From positions 1,089,513-1,153,512 of the forward strand of contig NZ_CP041335.1 in assembly GCF_008033135.1 (NCBI RefSeq): a DNA stretch of 64,000 nucleotides. The letters run 5' to 3'. Position 1 is the first letter of the stretch, and each line of letters begins with the position of its first letter. The position numbers and the translations under genes are program-made. The notes below the pieces were generated by a model. It did not search any database and was not told where the DNA came from. It was given only the letters and a program-made list of their open reading frames with translations. This DNA comes from Chitinolyticbacter meiyuanensis (GTDB lineage Bacteria > Pseudomonadota > Gammaproteobacteria > Burkholderiales > Chitinibacteraceae). Below are positions 57,040 to 64,000 of this stretch, piece by piece.

Positions 57040-57678
57040 TCAGGCCGGATCGCCCTGGCGACTTGAAACGAGCTCCCGCCGTGCCTGCCGCAGCACCTGG
57101 AATGCCGCCGACAACGCCAGCAGCGCCATGATCCCGGCCACCGCGAGATCCGGCCACGCCGTGCCGGTGCCGAATACACCGAGCGCCGCCAGCAGCACCG
57201 CAAGATTGCCGAGCGCATCGTTGCGGGTACACAGCCACACGCTGCGCATATTGCTGTCGCCATTGCGGTGAGCGTAGAGCAGCAGCGCCACGCCCAGGTT
57301 GGCGGCCAGCGCCAGCGTGCCGACTGCACCCATCACCGGCGCGCTCGGCACTTCGCCGGCCGCTGCATGCCAGATTGCGCTGCCGAGCACGGCCACGCCG
57401 AATACCGCCATCGAGCCCGCCTTCAGCAGCGATGCCTTGGCGCGGATGGCGAGCCCCAGCGGCAGCACCCACAGGCTGATACCGTAGTTGGCGGCATCAC
57501 CAAGGAAATCGAGTGCATCGGCCAGCAGCGATACCGAGCCGGCCTTGAACCCGCTGCCGACCTCGATCACGAACATCGCGGCGTTGATCCACAGCGCCAG
57601 CCACAGTGCGCGGCGGTAGCGCGGATCGGGCGAGTCGGGGCGGAGGGCGGTCTGATGGTTGCAGCAGTGGGCGCTCAT
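57040..57678 (-). CDS. Short cation diffusion facilitator (CDF) exporter
   Basis: 212 residues, with GGAG before the ATG. Six membrane helices as in CDF proteins. The first metal motif is in [20 protein letters not shown] and the second in [20 protein letters not shown]. The usual cytoplasmic C-terminal domain is missing; the protein ends soon after helix six. An N-terminal CCNH may bind metal. It is divergent from a MerR regulator with a MerR-type operator between them, so the cargo is probably Zn, Cd, Pb or similar. Confidence 0.88.
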   Translation of the reverse strand: MSAHCCNHQTALRPDSPDPRYRRALWLALWINAAMFVIEVGSGFKAGSVSLLADALDFLGDAANYGISLWVLPLGLAIRAKASLLKAGSMAVFGVAVLGSAIWHAAAGEVPSAPVMGAVGTLALAANLGVALLLYAHRNGDSNMRSVWLCTRNDALGNLAVLLAALGVFGTGTAWPDLAVAGIMALLALSAAFQVLRQARRELVSSRQGDPA

Positions 57679-57713
57679 GGTCGGCTCCGGGAAGGGATGC
57701 GGGTATGCTGAAG

Positions 57714-57735
57714 CCTGTAGCGACTACAAGGTCAA
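57714..57735 (-). promoter_or_regulatory. MerR-type operator and promoter of the CDF gene
   Basis: An 18-bp imperfect dyad CCTGTAGCGACTACAAGG (57714-57731) overlaps a TTGACC -35 box on the - strand (57730-57735). A -10-like GCATAC follows after a long spacer (about 20 bp). Over-long spacers spanned by a dyad are the hallmark of promoters twisted open by MerR activators. It ends 3 nt before the merR-type ATG region, so autoregulation is likely. Confidence 0.7.
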
Positions 57736-57738
57736 GCG

Positions 57739-58161
57739 ATGGCATCCGCGATCTCGATCGGCCGATTGGGCAAGGCCGCCGGCGTGCAGCCGGAAACCAT
57801 CCGTTATTACGAACGCATCGGCCTGCTGGCCCCGCCTGCGCGTACGGCCTCCGGCTATCGCCACTACGACGCGGCCGCCGTACAACGCCTGCGCTTTGTG
57901 CGCCGGGGGCGGGAACTGGGTTTCTCGATCGAGGAAATCAGGACGCTGCTGCAGCTGGCCGACCATCGCGAGCAACCCTGCGGGCAGGCCGATGATCTGG
58001 TCCGGCAGCACCTGGCCGAGGTGGCTGCACGGATCGCCGACCTGCAGGCACTGCAGGCCGCGCTGAGCCGGCTCAATGAATGCAGCAGCGACAACGCCGA
58101 GCACTGCAAGCTGATCGAGGCGCTGGAGGCGCGGCAGTGTTGCGGCACGCAAGCAGCATGA
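57739..58161 (+). CDS. MerR family metal-responsive regulator
   Basis: 140 residues. The winged helix-turn-helix is standard (SIGRLGKAAGVQPETIRYYE; GLLAPPARTASGYRHYD). Metal-site Cys are C81 (EQPCGQ), C115 (LNECSS) and C123 (EHCKL), with H122, plus C134-C135 in the tail. This matches the ZntR/CadR/PbrR-type spacing rather than CueR. It is divergent from the CDF exporter gene it presumably controls. Confidence 0.93.
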   Translation: MASAISIGRLGKAAGVQPETIRYYERIGLLAPPARTASGYRHYDAAAVQRLRFVRRGRELGFSIEEIRTLLQLADHREQPCGQADDLVRQHLAEVAARIADLQALQAALSRLNECSSDNAEHCKLIEALEARQCCGTQAA

Positions 58162-58315
58162 CCTGAGCGTCGGTGTAGCGCTGTCTCATCGTGGCGCAAA
58201 GGCTGGCCTTGCTGAGCAGGTAGTACTTATTCTTTCTGTATTTGTTTGAAATCGGAAAACAATTGAAAGCAATGAGTGGTTGCCTTAGGCTGCGCCTTTT
58301 TGCCTGCTATCGATC

Positions 58316-59233
58316 ATGAGTTCCGCTTTTCCTGCCTTTGCCAGCTTGCGACTTCGGTGGCTGATGCTGTGGTATCTGCTTGGAGGCATCGTGATGATGC
58401 CGTTCCTGCCCGCTGCAGCTGATGGGTTGCGTATCGCTCCGGCATGGGGCCGGGATTTGATCGGTTTTGTTCTGGCCTTGATTGGGCTGTATGCATTGCC
58501 ATTAGGCTATCTCTGTTATGCCAAGCGTCGTGCCGCCGTGCCGTGGGGCGAGCTGATGGGGCGGTGGCGCGGGTGGCCGCACGATGGCCGGTATGCGTTG
58601 GCCGGGCTGGTGACGCTGTCCACCTCCATTGCAATGAGCACAATTGCGGCCATGCTATTGGCCAGCTGGTGGCCGGACTGGGTCGAGCGCTATCTGCTCA
58701 ATCAATATTGGAAAGCTAGCCAACCGAGCGCGTTGGCAGTCGGCCTCTCGGTGCTGCTGCTGGTCGTGGTTGCCCCGGTTTGCGAGGAGTTGTTCTTTCG
58801 CGGATATCTGCTGCGTCGCTGGAGTACGCGCTGGGGTTTACGCCGTGCCGTGCTGTTCTCCTCGTTCTTGTTTGGCCTGCTGCATGCGCAGAATTTTTTG
58901 TGGATCACCTGCCTTGGCGTAGCGATGGCCTTGCTGACCTTGCATGCCCAGAACCTGTGGGTGCCCATCTTGGCGCACGCAACCAACAACGCCCTGGTAC
59001 TGGTGGTTGGGCGGTTGTTCAACGATGGTTCTTCGACGCGTGCCACTGTCGAGCAGTTGTACCAACAAGCCTGGCTGCTGCAGCCATTCGGCACCATCGC
59101 TGTTGCGGGCTGGGGCTGGTTCATCCTGCGTCATTGGCGTGCCGCAGAAAGGCGGTCGCTCTGGCCTGTGGATGGCCGATCGTCTGTAGTCGATATCCAG
59201 CAGCCGGCAGCGCTTGCTGCGGCTCATTCCTGA
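58316..59233 (+). CDS. CPBP family intramembrane metalloprotease
   Basis: 305 residues with about eight membrane helices. The ABI/CPBP motifs are in order: EELFFRGYLLRRW (EExxxR), FLFGLLHAQNF (FxxxH) and LAHATNNALV (HxxxN). Such proteases mature prenylated proteins or bacteriocins in other systems; the substrate here is unknown. It is monocistronic with a terminator that abuts the kdp regulatory region. The 155 bp upstream show no clear promoter. Confidence 0.93.
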   Translation: MSSAFPAFASLRLRWLMLWYLLGGIVMMPFLPAAADGLRIAPAWGRDLIGFVLALIGLYALPLGYLCYAKRRAAVPWGELMGRWRGWPHDGRYALAGLVTLSTSIAMSTIAAMLLASWWPDWVERYLLNQYWKASQPSALAVGLSVLLLVVVAPVCEELFFRGYLLRRWSTRWGLRRAVLFSSFLFGLLHAQNFLWITCLGVAMALLTLHAQNLWVPILAHATNNALVLVVGRLFNDGSSTRATVEQLYQQAWLLQPFGTIAVAGWGWFILRHWRAAERRSLWPVDGRSSVVDIQQPAALAAAHS

Positions 59234-59253
59234 CCGCTTGCCGATCCATCTTG

Positions 59254-59279
59254 GCCCGCGTTTTGACGCGGGCTTTTTT
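59254..59279 (+). terminator. CPBP gene terminator
   Basis: GCCCGCGT (59254-59261) and ACGCGGGC (59266-59273) with a TTTG loop and six T residues. The T run merges into the first copy of the kdp 14-bp repeat. Confidence 0.93.
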
Positions 59280-59341
59280 ATATCCCGTTTACACCTCGCT
59301 TCGCGGCCTTTACCCCGTTTTTATATCCCGTCGACCACCAT
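59275..59341 (+). promoter_or_regulatory. kdp regulatory region: KdpE-box-like site and 14-bp direct repeat
   Basis: TTTTTATATCCCGT occurs twice exactly (59275-59288 and 59328-59341), 53 bp apart, close to five helical turns. The first copy runs into TTTACACC then TCGC, together much like the E. coli KdpE box (TTTTTATAC, T run, TTTACACCCCGC). If TTATAT in the second copy is the -10 box, the first copy falls near -70 to -50, where KdpE binds in E. coli. KdpDE control is inferred; kdpDE is not in the window. Confidence 0.6.
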
Positions 59342-59384
59342 TCAGACCCCGGCTACTGGCCGGTGAACTGCAAGGGAGAACGAC

Positions 59385-59477
59385 ATGGATGGGCTGTATC
59401 TCGCGCTGGGCCTGGCCTGCTGGGTGGCCACGGCGCTGCTGGTGGCCGGCTGCGGCCGGCTGGGAGGTGGGCGATGA
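59385..59477 (+). CDS. 30-residue membrane peptide ahead of kdpF
   Basis: MDGLYLALGLACWVATALLV then [10 protein letters not shown], with AAGGGAGA as ribosome binding site 8 nt upstream. One hydrophobic helix (residues 4-22) ends in a basic Gly-rich tail. Its TGA overlaps the kdpF ATG (ATGA), so kdpF translation depends on it. It could be a second KdpF-like stabilising peptide or a translational leader. No family is recognised. Confidence 0.65.
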   Translation: MDGLYLALGLACWVATALLVAGCGRLGGGR

Positions 59478-59563
59478 GCTGGATCTATCTGGTGGGGGGC
59501 ATCACTGCCGTGCTGCTGTTCGTCTACCTGGGCTACGCGCTGCTGCGCGCCGAGGAGTTCTGA
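59474..59563 (+). CDS. kdpF: K+-transporting ATPase KdpF subunit
   Basis: 29 residues: [20 protein letters not shown] then YALLRAEEF. It is a single membrane helix ending in the family's YAL-RAE-F pattern. KdpF stabilises the KdpFABC complex. It starts inside the preceding peptide gene's stop codon and ends 1 nt before kdpA. Confidence 0.92.
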   Translation: MSWIYLVGGITAVLLFVYLGYALLRAEEF

Positions 59564-59564
59564 C

Positions 59565-61367
59565 ATGGGCACACAAGCGTTGATCCAGCTCGGGCTTTTT
59601 CTCGGGCTGTTGCTGGTGCTGGCCTGGCCACTGGGGCGTTATCTCGCCGCCGTGATGGCCGGCACCTCGCGCGTCGTCACCGGCCCCTTGGGCGGGATCG
59701 AGCGCGCGTTCTACCGCCTGGCCGGCATCAAGGCTGACGAGGAAATGGGCTGGCAAGACTATGCGAAGGCGGTGCTGCTGTTCAGCCTCGTCGGTGTGTT
59801 GTTCGTCTATGCCTTGCAACGGCTGCAGGGTGGGCTGCCGCTCAATCCACAGGGCTTCGGGGCGGTATCGCCCGATTCAGCGTTCAATACCGCGATCTCC
59901 TTCGTCGCCAATACCAACTGGCAAGGCTATGTGGGCGAGGCGACGATGAGCTACCTCACGCAGATGCTGGCGCTGGTGGTGCAGAACTTCGTCTCGGCCG
60001 CCACCGGCATCGCCGTGGTGTTTGCGCTGATCCGCGGCTTTGCCCGCCACGGCGCAGGCCGGCTCGGCAATTTCTGGGTCGATCTCACCCGCAGCACGCT
60101 CTACGTGCTGTTGCCGCTGGCTACGCAGATCGCCGTGTTGCTGATGGGCCAGGGGGTGATCCAGAACTTCGATGGCTATCGCACCGCGCACTCCGTCGAT
60201 GTGATCGAGTACAGCCAACCCAAGCTCGACGCCGAAGGCAATCCGGTGCTCGATGCCACAGGCGTGCCGCAGCAGGAAGTGGTGAAGAAGCACGAGCAGC
60301 AGCTCGCCATGGGCCCGGTTGCGTCGCAAGAGGCGATCAAGATGCTGGGCACCAATGGCGGCGGCTTCTTCAACGCCAACTCCGCGCATCCGTTCGAGAA
60401 TCCGACGCCGCTGTCCAACCTGATCCAGATGCTGGCGATTTTCCTGATCCCTGCCGCGCTGTGCTTCGCCTTCGGCCGCGAAGTAGGCGATCTGCGGCAA
60501 GGCTGGGCGGTGCTGGGCGCGATGACGCTGCTGTTCGTTGCGTTCGCGCTGTTCGCGATCTGGGCCGAGCAGCAGGGCAATCCGGCGTGGCATGCACTCG
60601 GCGTCGATCAGCAGGCGAGTGCTCTGCAGGCCGGCGGCAATATGGAAGGCAAGGAAACGCGCTACGGCATCGTCGCCTCGGGCCTGTTTGCCACTGTCAC
60701 CACAGCGGCGTCGTGCGGTGCGGTCAATGCCATGCACGATTCCTTCACCCCGCTGGGGGGCTTGGTACCGCTGTGGCTGATGCAGCTGGGCGAAGTGGTT
60801 TTCGGCGGCGTCGGTTCTGGCCTCTACGGCATGCTGGTGTTCGCGGTGCTGGCGGTGTTCATTGCCGGGCTGATGATCGGCCGCACGCCCGAATACCTGG
60901 GCAAGAAGATCGAAGCCTTCGACATGAAGATGGTGGCCATCGTCATCCTTGCGACGCCCGTGCTGGTACTGGCGGGGACCGCGATTGCGGTGATGACGAA
61001 AGCCGGCCTCGCAGGTATCTACAACCCGGGAGGCCATGGTTTCTCCGAGGTGCTGTACGCGTTCTCCAGCGCGGCCAACAACAACGGCTCGGCCTTCGCG
61101 GGCCTCGGTGCCAACACCCCGTTCTACAACGTGATGCTGGGCCTGGCGATGTGGTTCGGCCGCTTTGCCGTGATCGTGGCCGTGCTGGCACTGGCCGGTT
61201 CACTCGCCGCCAAGCCGCGCCTCGCGGTCACCCCCGGCACGCTGCCCACGCATGGCCCGCTGTTTGTGGTGCTGCTGATCGGCTCGGTGCTGCTGGTTGG
61301 CGCGCTGACCTACGTGCCGGCGCTGGCCTTGGGGCCGATTGCCGAACATTTCGCGCTGTGGAGGTAA
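59565..61367 (+). CDS. kdpA: K+-transporting ATPase KdpA subunit
   Basis: 600 residues. KdpA is the potassium-selective channel-like subunit of the high-affinity KdpFABC pump. It has ten expected helices with four selectivity-loop repeats, e.g. [20 protein letters not shown] and [37 protein letters not shown] and [15 protein letters not shown]. It is packed between kdpF and kdpB. Confidence 0.97.
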   Translation: MGTQALIQLGLFLGLLLVLAWPLGRYLAAVMAGTSRVVTGPLGGIERAFYRLAGIKADEEMGWQDYAKAVLLFSLVGVLFVYALQRLQGGLPLNPQGFGAVSPDSAFNTAISFVANTNWQGYVGEATMSYLTQMLALVVQNFVSAATGIAVVFALIRGFARHGAGRLGNFWVDLTRSTLYVLLPLATQIAVLLMGQGVIQNFDGYRTAHSVDVIEYSQPKLDAEGNPVLDATGVPQQEVVKKHEQQLAMGPVASQEAIKMLGTNGGGFFNANSAHPFENPTPLSNLIQMLAIFLIPAALCFAFGREVGDLRQGWAVLGAMTLLFVAFALFAIWAEQQGNPAWHALGVDQQASALQAGGNMEGKETRYGIVASGLFATVTTAASCGAVNAMHDSFTPLGGLVPLWLMQLGEVVFGGVGSGLYGMLVFAVLAVFIAGLMIGRTPEYLGKKIEAFDMKMVAIVILATPVLVLAGTAIAVMTKAGLAGIYNPGGHGFSEVLYAFSSAANNNGSAFAGLGANTPFYNVMLGLAMWFGRFAVIVAVLALAGSLAAKPRLAVTPGTLPTHGPLFVVLLIGSVLLVGALTYVPALALGPIAEHFALWR

Positions 61368-61370
61368 GCC

Positions 61371-63497
61371 ATGCATCGCGATGCCATTCCCCCTTCATCC
61401 GTTGGCGCGCAGCGCGCGCCTGGAGCGAATCAAGTGAGCAAGCAGCTGTCGCTGCTCGATCCGGCGCTGGTCAAACCGGCCCTTGTCGACAGCATCAAGA
61501 AACTGGCGCCGCAGGCGCAGTGGCGCAACCCGGTGATGTTCGTCGTCTACGTCGGCAGCATGCTCGTCACCGGGCTGTGGATCGCGGCGCTGCTGGGCGC
61601 CGCCGAGGCGCCGGCGGGCTTCATCCTCGCCGTGGCTTTGTGGCTGTGGTTCACCGTGCTATTTGCCAACTTCGCCGAGGCGCTGGCCGAAGGGCGCAGC
61701 AAGGCGCAAGCGGCGAGCCTGCGCGCCGCCAAGAAGAGCGTGCTCGCCAAGAAACTGTCGGCACCCACGCACGACGCCGGTTACCAGCTGGCCGACAGTA
61801 CCGAGCTGGTGAAGGGCGATGTGGTGCTGGTGCAGGCGGGGGACGTGATCCCCGGTGACGGCGAGGCGATCGAGGGCGTGGCCTCGGTCGATGAATCGGC
61901 CATCACCGGTGAATCGGCGCCGGTGATCCGCGAATCGGGCGGCGATTTCTCGGCGGTGACTGGCGGCACCCGCGTGCTGTCGGACTGGATCGTGGTGCGC
62001 ATCAGCACCCATCCTGGCGAGGCCTTTCTCGATCGCATGATCGCCATGGTCGAGGGCGCCAAGCGGCAGAAGACGCCCAACGAGATCGCGCTGACCATCC
62101 TCTTGGTGGCGCTGACCATCGTGTTCCTGCTGGTGGTCGTCACGCTGCTGCCGTTCTCGCTGTTTGCGGTGTCGGCATCGGGGGCCGGCTCGGCCATCAC
62201 GGTGACGGCGCTGGTGGCGCTCCTGGTGTGCCTGATCCCGACCACCATCGGCGGCCTGTTGTCCGCCATCGGTGTGGCCGGCATGAGCCGGCTGATGCAG
62301 GTGAACGTGATCGCCACCTCTGGCCGCGCGGTCGAGGCGGCGGGCGACGTGGACGTGTTGCTGCTCGACAAGACCGGCACCATCACGCTGGGCAATCGCC
62401 AAGCCACGGCCTTCATCCCGGCGCCTGGGGTCAAGGTGTCCGAACTGGCCGACGCAGCACAGTTCGCCTCGCTCGCCGACGAGACGCCGGAAGGCCGCAG
62501 CATCGTGGTGCTGGCCAAGCAGCAGTTCAAGCTGCGCGAGCGCGAGCTCGCCAGCCATGAGGTCGGCTTCGTGCCATTCACGGCGCAGACGCGCATGAGC
62601 GGCGTCGACTGCGACGGCCAGGTGATCCGCAAAGGCGCGGCGGAGGCGATCCGCAGCCATGTCGAGGCGCTCGGCGGGCACTTTCCGGCCGATGCATCCC
62701 GCGCAGTCGAGGAGGTGGCGCGGCGCGGCGCGACGCCGCTGGTGGTGGCCGACGGCAACCGCGTGCTCGGCGTGGTCGAGCTCAAGGACATCGTCAAGGG
62801 CGGCATCAAGGCGCGTTTCGCCGAGCTGCGCGCCATGGGCATCAAGACGGTGATGATCACTGGTGACAACCGGCTCACTGCCGCAGCCATCGCCGCCGAG
62901 GCCGGCGTCGACGATTTCCTTGCCGAAGCCACACCCGAGGCCAAGCTCAAGTTGATCCGCGATACGCAGGCCGGCGGCCGGCTGGTGGCGATGACGGGCG
63001 ATGGCACCAACGATGCGCCGGCGCTGGCGCAAGCCGATGTGGCGGTGGCGATGAACACCGGCACCCAGGCCGCCAAGGAGGCCGGCAACATGGTCGATCT
63101 CGACAGCAATCCGACCAAGCTGATCGAGATCGTCGAGATCGGCAAACAGCTGTTGATGACGCGTGGCGCGCTGACCACCTTCAGCGTGGCCAACGACGTG
63201 GCCAAGTACTTTGCCATCATCCCGGCCGCCTTCGTCGCCACCTATCCGCAACTGGCCGCGCTCAACGTGATGGGGCTAGCCAGCCCGCAGAGCGCCATCC
63301 TCTCCGCAGTGATCTTCAACGCGCTGATCATCGTGTTCCTGATCCCGCTGGCGCTGCGTGGCGTGCGCTACCGCGCTGTCGGCGCTGCCGCGCTGCTGCG
63401 CCGCAACCTGCTGATCTATGGCCTGGGCGGCCTCGCTGTGCCCTTTGTCGGCATCAAGCTGATCGACCTGGTGCTGGTTGCGCTGGGCCTGGTTTGA
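61371..63497 (+). CDS. kdpB: K+-transporting P-type ATPase KdpB subunit
   Basis: 708 residues from the ATG at 61371, which has a strong GGAGGT site. An in-frame GTG at 61434 with its own GGAG site gives 687 residues and puts the phosphorylated Asp ([12 protein letters not shown]) at 312, closer to E. coli (682 residues, Asp307). KdpB hydrolyses ATP to drive K+ uptake. Also seen are the actuator motif [15 protein letters not shown] ([18 protein letters not shown]), [18 protein letters not shown] and [17 protein letters not shown]. The extra N-terminal 21 codons contain a GGCGCGC/GCGCGCC hairpin. Confidence 0.96.
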   Translation: MHRDAIPPSSVGAQRAPGANQVSKQLSLLDPALVKPALVDSIKKLAPQAQWRNPVMFVVYVGSMLVTGLWIAALLGAAEAPAGFILAVALWLWFTVLFANFAEALAEGRSKAQAASLRAAKKSVLAKKLSAPTHDAGYQLADSTELVKGDVVLVQAGDVIPGDGEAIEGVASVDESAITGESAPVIRESGGDFSAVTGGTRVLSDWIVVRISTHPGEAFLDRMIAMVEGAKRQKTPNEIALTILLVALTIVFLLVVVTLLPFSLFAVSASGAGSAITVTALVALLVCLIPTTIGGLLSAIGVAGMSRLMQVNVIATSGRAVEAAGDVDVLLLDKTGTITLGNRQATAFIPAPGVKVSELADAAQFASLADETPEGRSIVVLAKQQFKLRERELASHEVGFVPFTAQTRMSGVDCDGQVIRKGAAEAIRSHVEALGGHFPADASRAVEEVARRGATPLVVADGNRVLGVVELKDIVKGGIKARFAELRAMGIKTVMITGDNRLTAAAIAAEAGVDDFLAEATPEAKLKLIRDTQAGGRLVAMTGDGTNDAPALAQADVAVAMNTGTQAAKEAGNMVDLDSNPTKLIEIVEIGKQLLMTRGALTTFSVANDVAKYFAIIPAAFVATYPQLAALNVMGLASPQSAILSAVIFNALIIVFLIPLALRGVRYRAVGAAALLRRNLLIYGLGGLAVPFVGIKLIDLVLVALGLV

Positions 63498-63503
63498 CGA
63501 TCC

Positions 63504-63526
63504 GCCCCTCCCCAAACGGGAGGGGC
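63504..63526 (+). other. kdpB-kdpC intercistronic hairpin
   Basis: GCCCCTCCC (63504-63512) and GGGAGGGGC (63518-63526) form a 9-bp GC stem with a CAAAC loop, without a T run. It sits between the kdpB stop and the kdpC ribosome binding site (AAGGAAAA) and may set relative expression or mRNA stability. Confidence 0.75.
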
Positions 63527-63543
63527 CTACAAGGAAAAACAAG

Positions 63544-64000
63544 ATGAAACTGATCCGCCCCGCAGTGACGATCTTCGCGCTGCTTACCGTCATCACTGGC
63601 GTCGCTTATCCGCTGGCCGTCACCGCCATTGCCGAGGTAGGCTTCAAGGAACAGGCCCACGGCAGCCTGATCGAGCAGGACGGCCGCGTGGTCGGCTCGC
63701 GCCTGATCGGCCAGTCGTTCACCGACCCGCGCTATTTCTGGGGGCGTCCGTCCGCCACTGGGCCGATGGCCAACAACGGCGCCGCCTCCAGCGGCAGCAA
63801 CCTCGGGCCGTCCAACCCGGCGTTGCACGGTGCGGTCAAGGCGCGCGTCGCCGCGCTCCGGGCCGCAGATCCCGGCAATACCGCGCCGGTGCCGGTCGAT
63901 CTCGTCACCGCGTCGGCCAGCGGGCTCGATCCGCATATCAGCCCGGCGGCCGCCGCCTACCAGGCGCCGCGTATCGCGCGCCTGCGCGGCGTTGCGCTGC
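63544..64000 (+). CDS. kdpC: K+-transporting ATPase KdpC subunit, partial
   Basis: 152 codons visible, open at the right edge. One N-terminal membrane helix ([20 protein letters not shown]) leads to the periplasmic domain with the family pattern [20 protein letters not shown] and [14 protein letters not shown], then [19 protein letters not shown]. KdpC raises ATP affinity of the complex. kdpD and kdpE would be expected downstream. Confidence 0.96.
   Translation, partial: MKLIRPAVTIFALLTVITGVAYPLAVTAIAEVGFKEQAHGSLIEQDGRVVGSRLIGQSFTDPRYFWGRPSATGPMANNGAASSGSNLGPSNPALHGAVKARVAALRAADPGNTAPVPVDLVTASASGLDPHISPAAAAYQAPRIARLRGVAL

Noticed and set aside
59275..59341. The repeated TTTTTATATCCCGT as insertion-element ends
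   Set aside because: The copies are direct, only 53 bp apart, contain no ORF between them and fit a promoter/operator layout instead.

Overview
The window is a stretch of chromosome from a high-GC betaproteobacterium. Gene orders such as pilB-pilC-pilD-coaE-zapD-yacG, gpmI-envC-ctpA-(small protein)-moeB and rpsM-rpsK-rpsD-rpoA-rplQ fit the order Neisseriales, possibly a Chromobacteriaceae/Chitinibacteraceae relative; this placement is inference. Nearly all of it is core genome. I see no phage, transposase, integron, CRISPR array, tRNA or rRNA.

Layout. 1-2.7 kb: end of the alpha ribosomal operon. 2.7-6.2 kb: HDOD protein, apaH, and an olsB-olsA-like pair for ornithine lipids preceded by a Pho-box-like repeat array. 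6.2-11.7 kb: type IV pilus assembly genes with coaE, zapD and yacG. 12-16.3 kb: ccsA-like protein, ffh, then rpsP-rimM-trmD-rplS. 16.4-18.7 kb: ogt-xerD and mscS. 18.8-23.2 kb: clpS-clpA, a cold shock gene and icd. 23.3-25.9 kb: rluE, a small Lys-rich secreted protein, nudJ-mnmA. 25.9-34.4 kb: ion antiporter, glutamine amidotransferase, asmA-mutY, a thioesterase/lipoprotein/membrane protein operon, and an aromatic aminotransferase. 34.5-42.9 kb: a cluster of c-di-GMP-type signalling proteins (HD-GYP, response regulator with degenerate GGDEF, EAL-CBS-GGDEF) interleaved with murJ and rpsT. 43-48.8 kb: a frameshifted secreted-protein gene, a TetR regulator, nadE, lemA plus a GIDE/EF-hand partner, and moeB with an HMA-like protein. 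48.9-53.3 kb: gpmI-envC-ctpA. 53.4-58.2 kb: an ArsR regulator, an isolated structured-leader/47-aa ORF unit, AraC and ynfA, argJ, and a CDF exporter divergent from its MerR regulator. 58.3-64 kb: CPBP protease and the kdp high-affinity potassium ATPase operon, cut off inside kdpC.

The best candidate for something undescribed is the self-contained transcription unit at about 53.82-54.26 kb. It has a promoter, about 190 nt of leader packed with hairpins, a strong ribosome binding site, a 47-codon ORF I do not recognise, and a perfect 13-bp terminator. Two regulatory arrays are also notable. One is an 11-bp-phased Pho-box-like repeat upstream of the ornithine-lipid genes. The other is a perfect 14-bp direct repeat 53 bp apart upstream of kdp, whose first copy lies in a sequence closely resembling the E. 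coli KdpE box.
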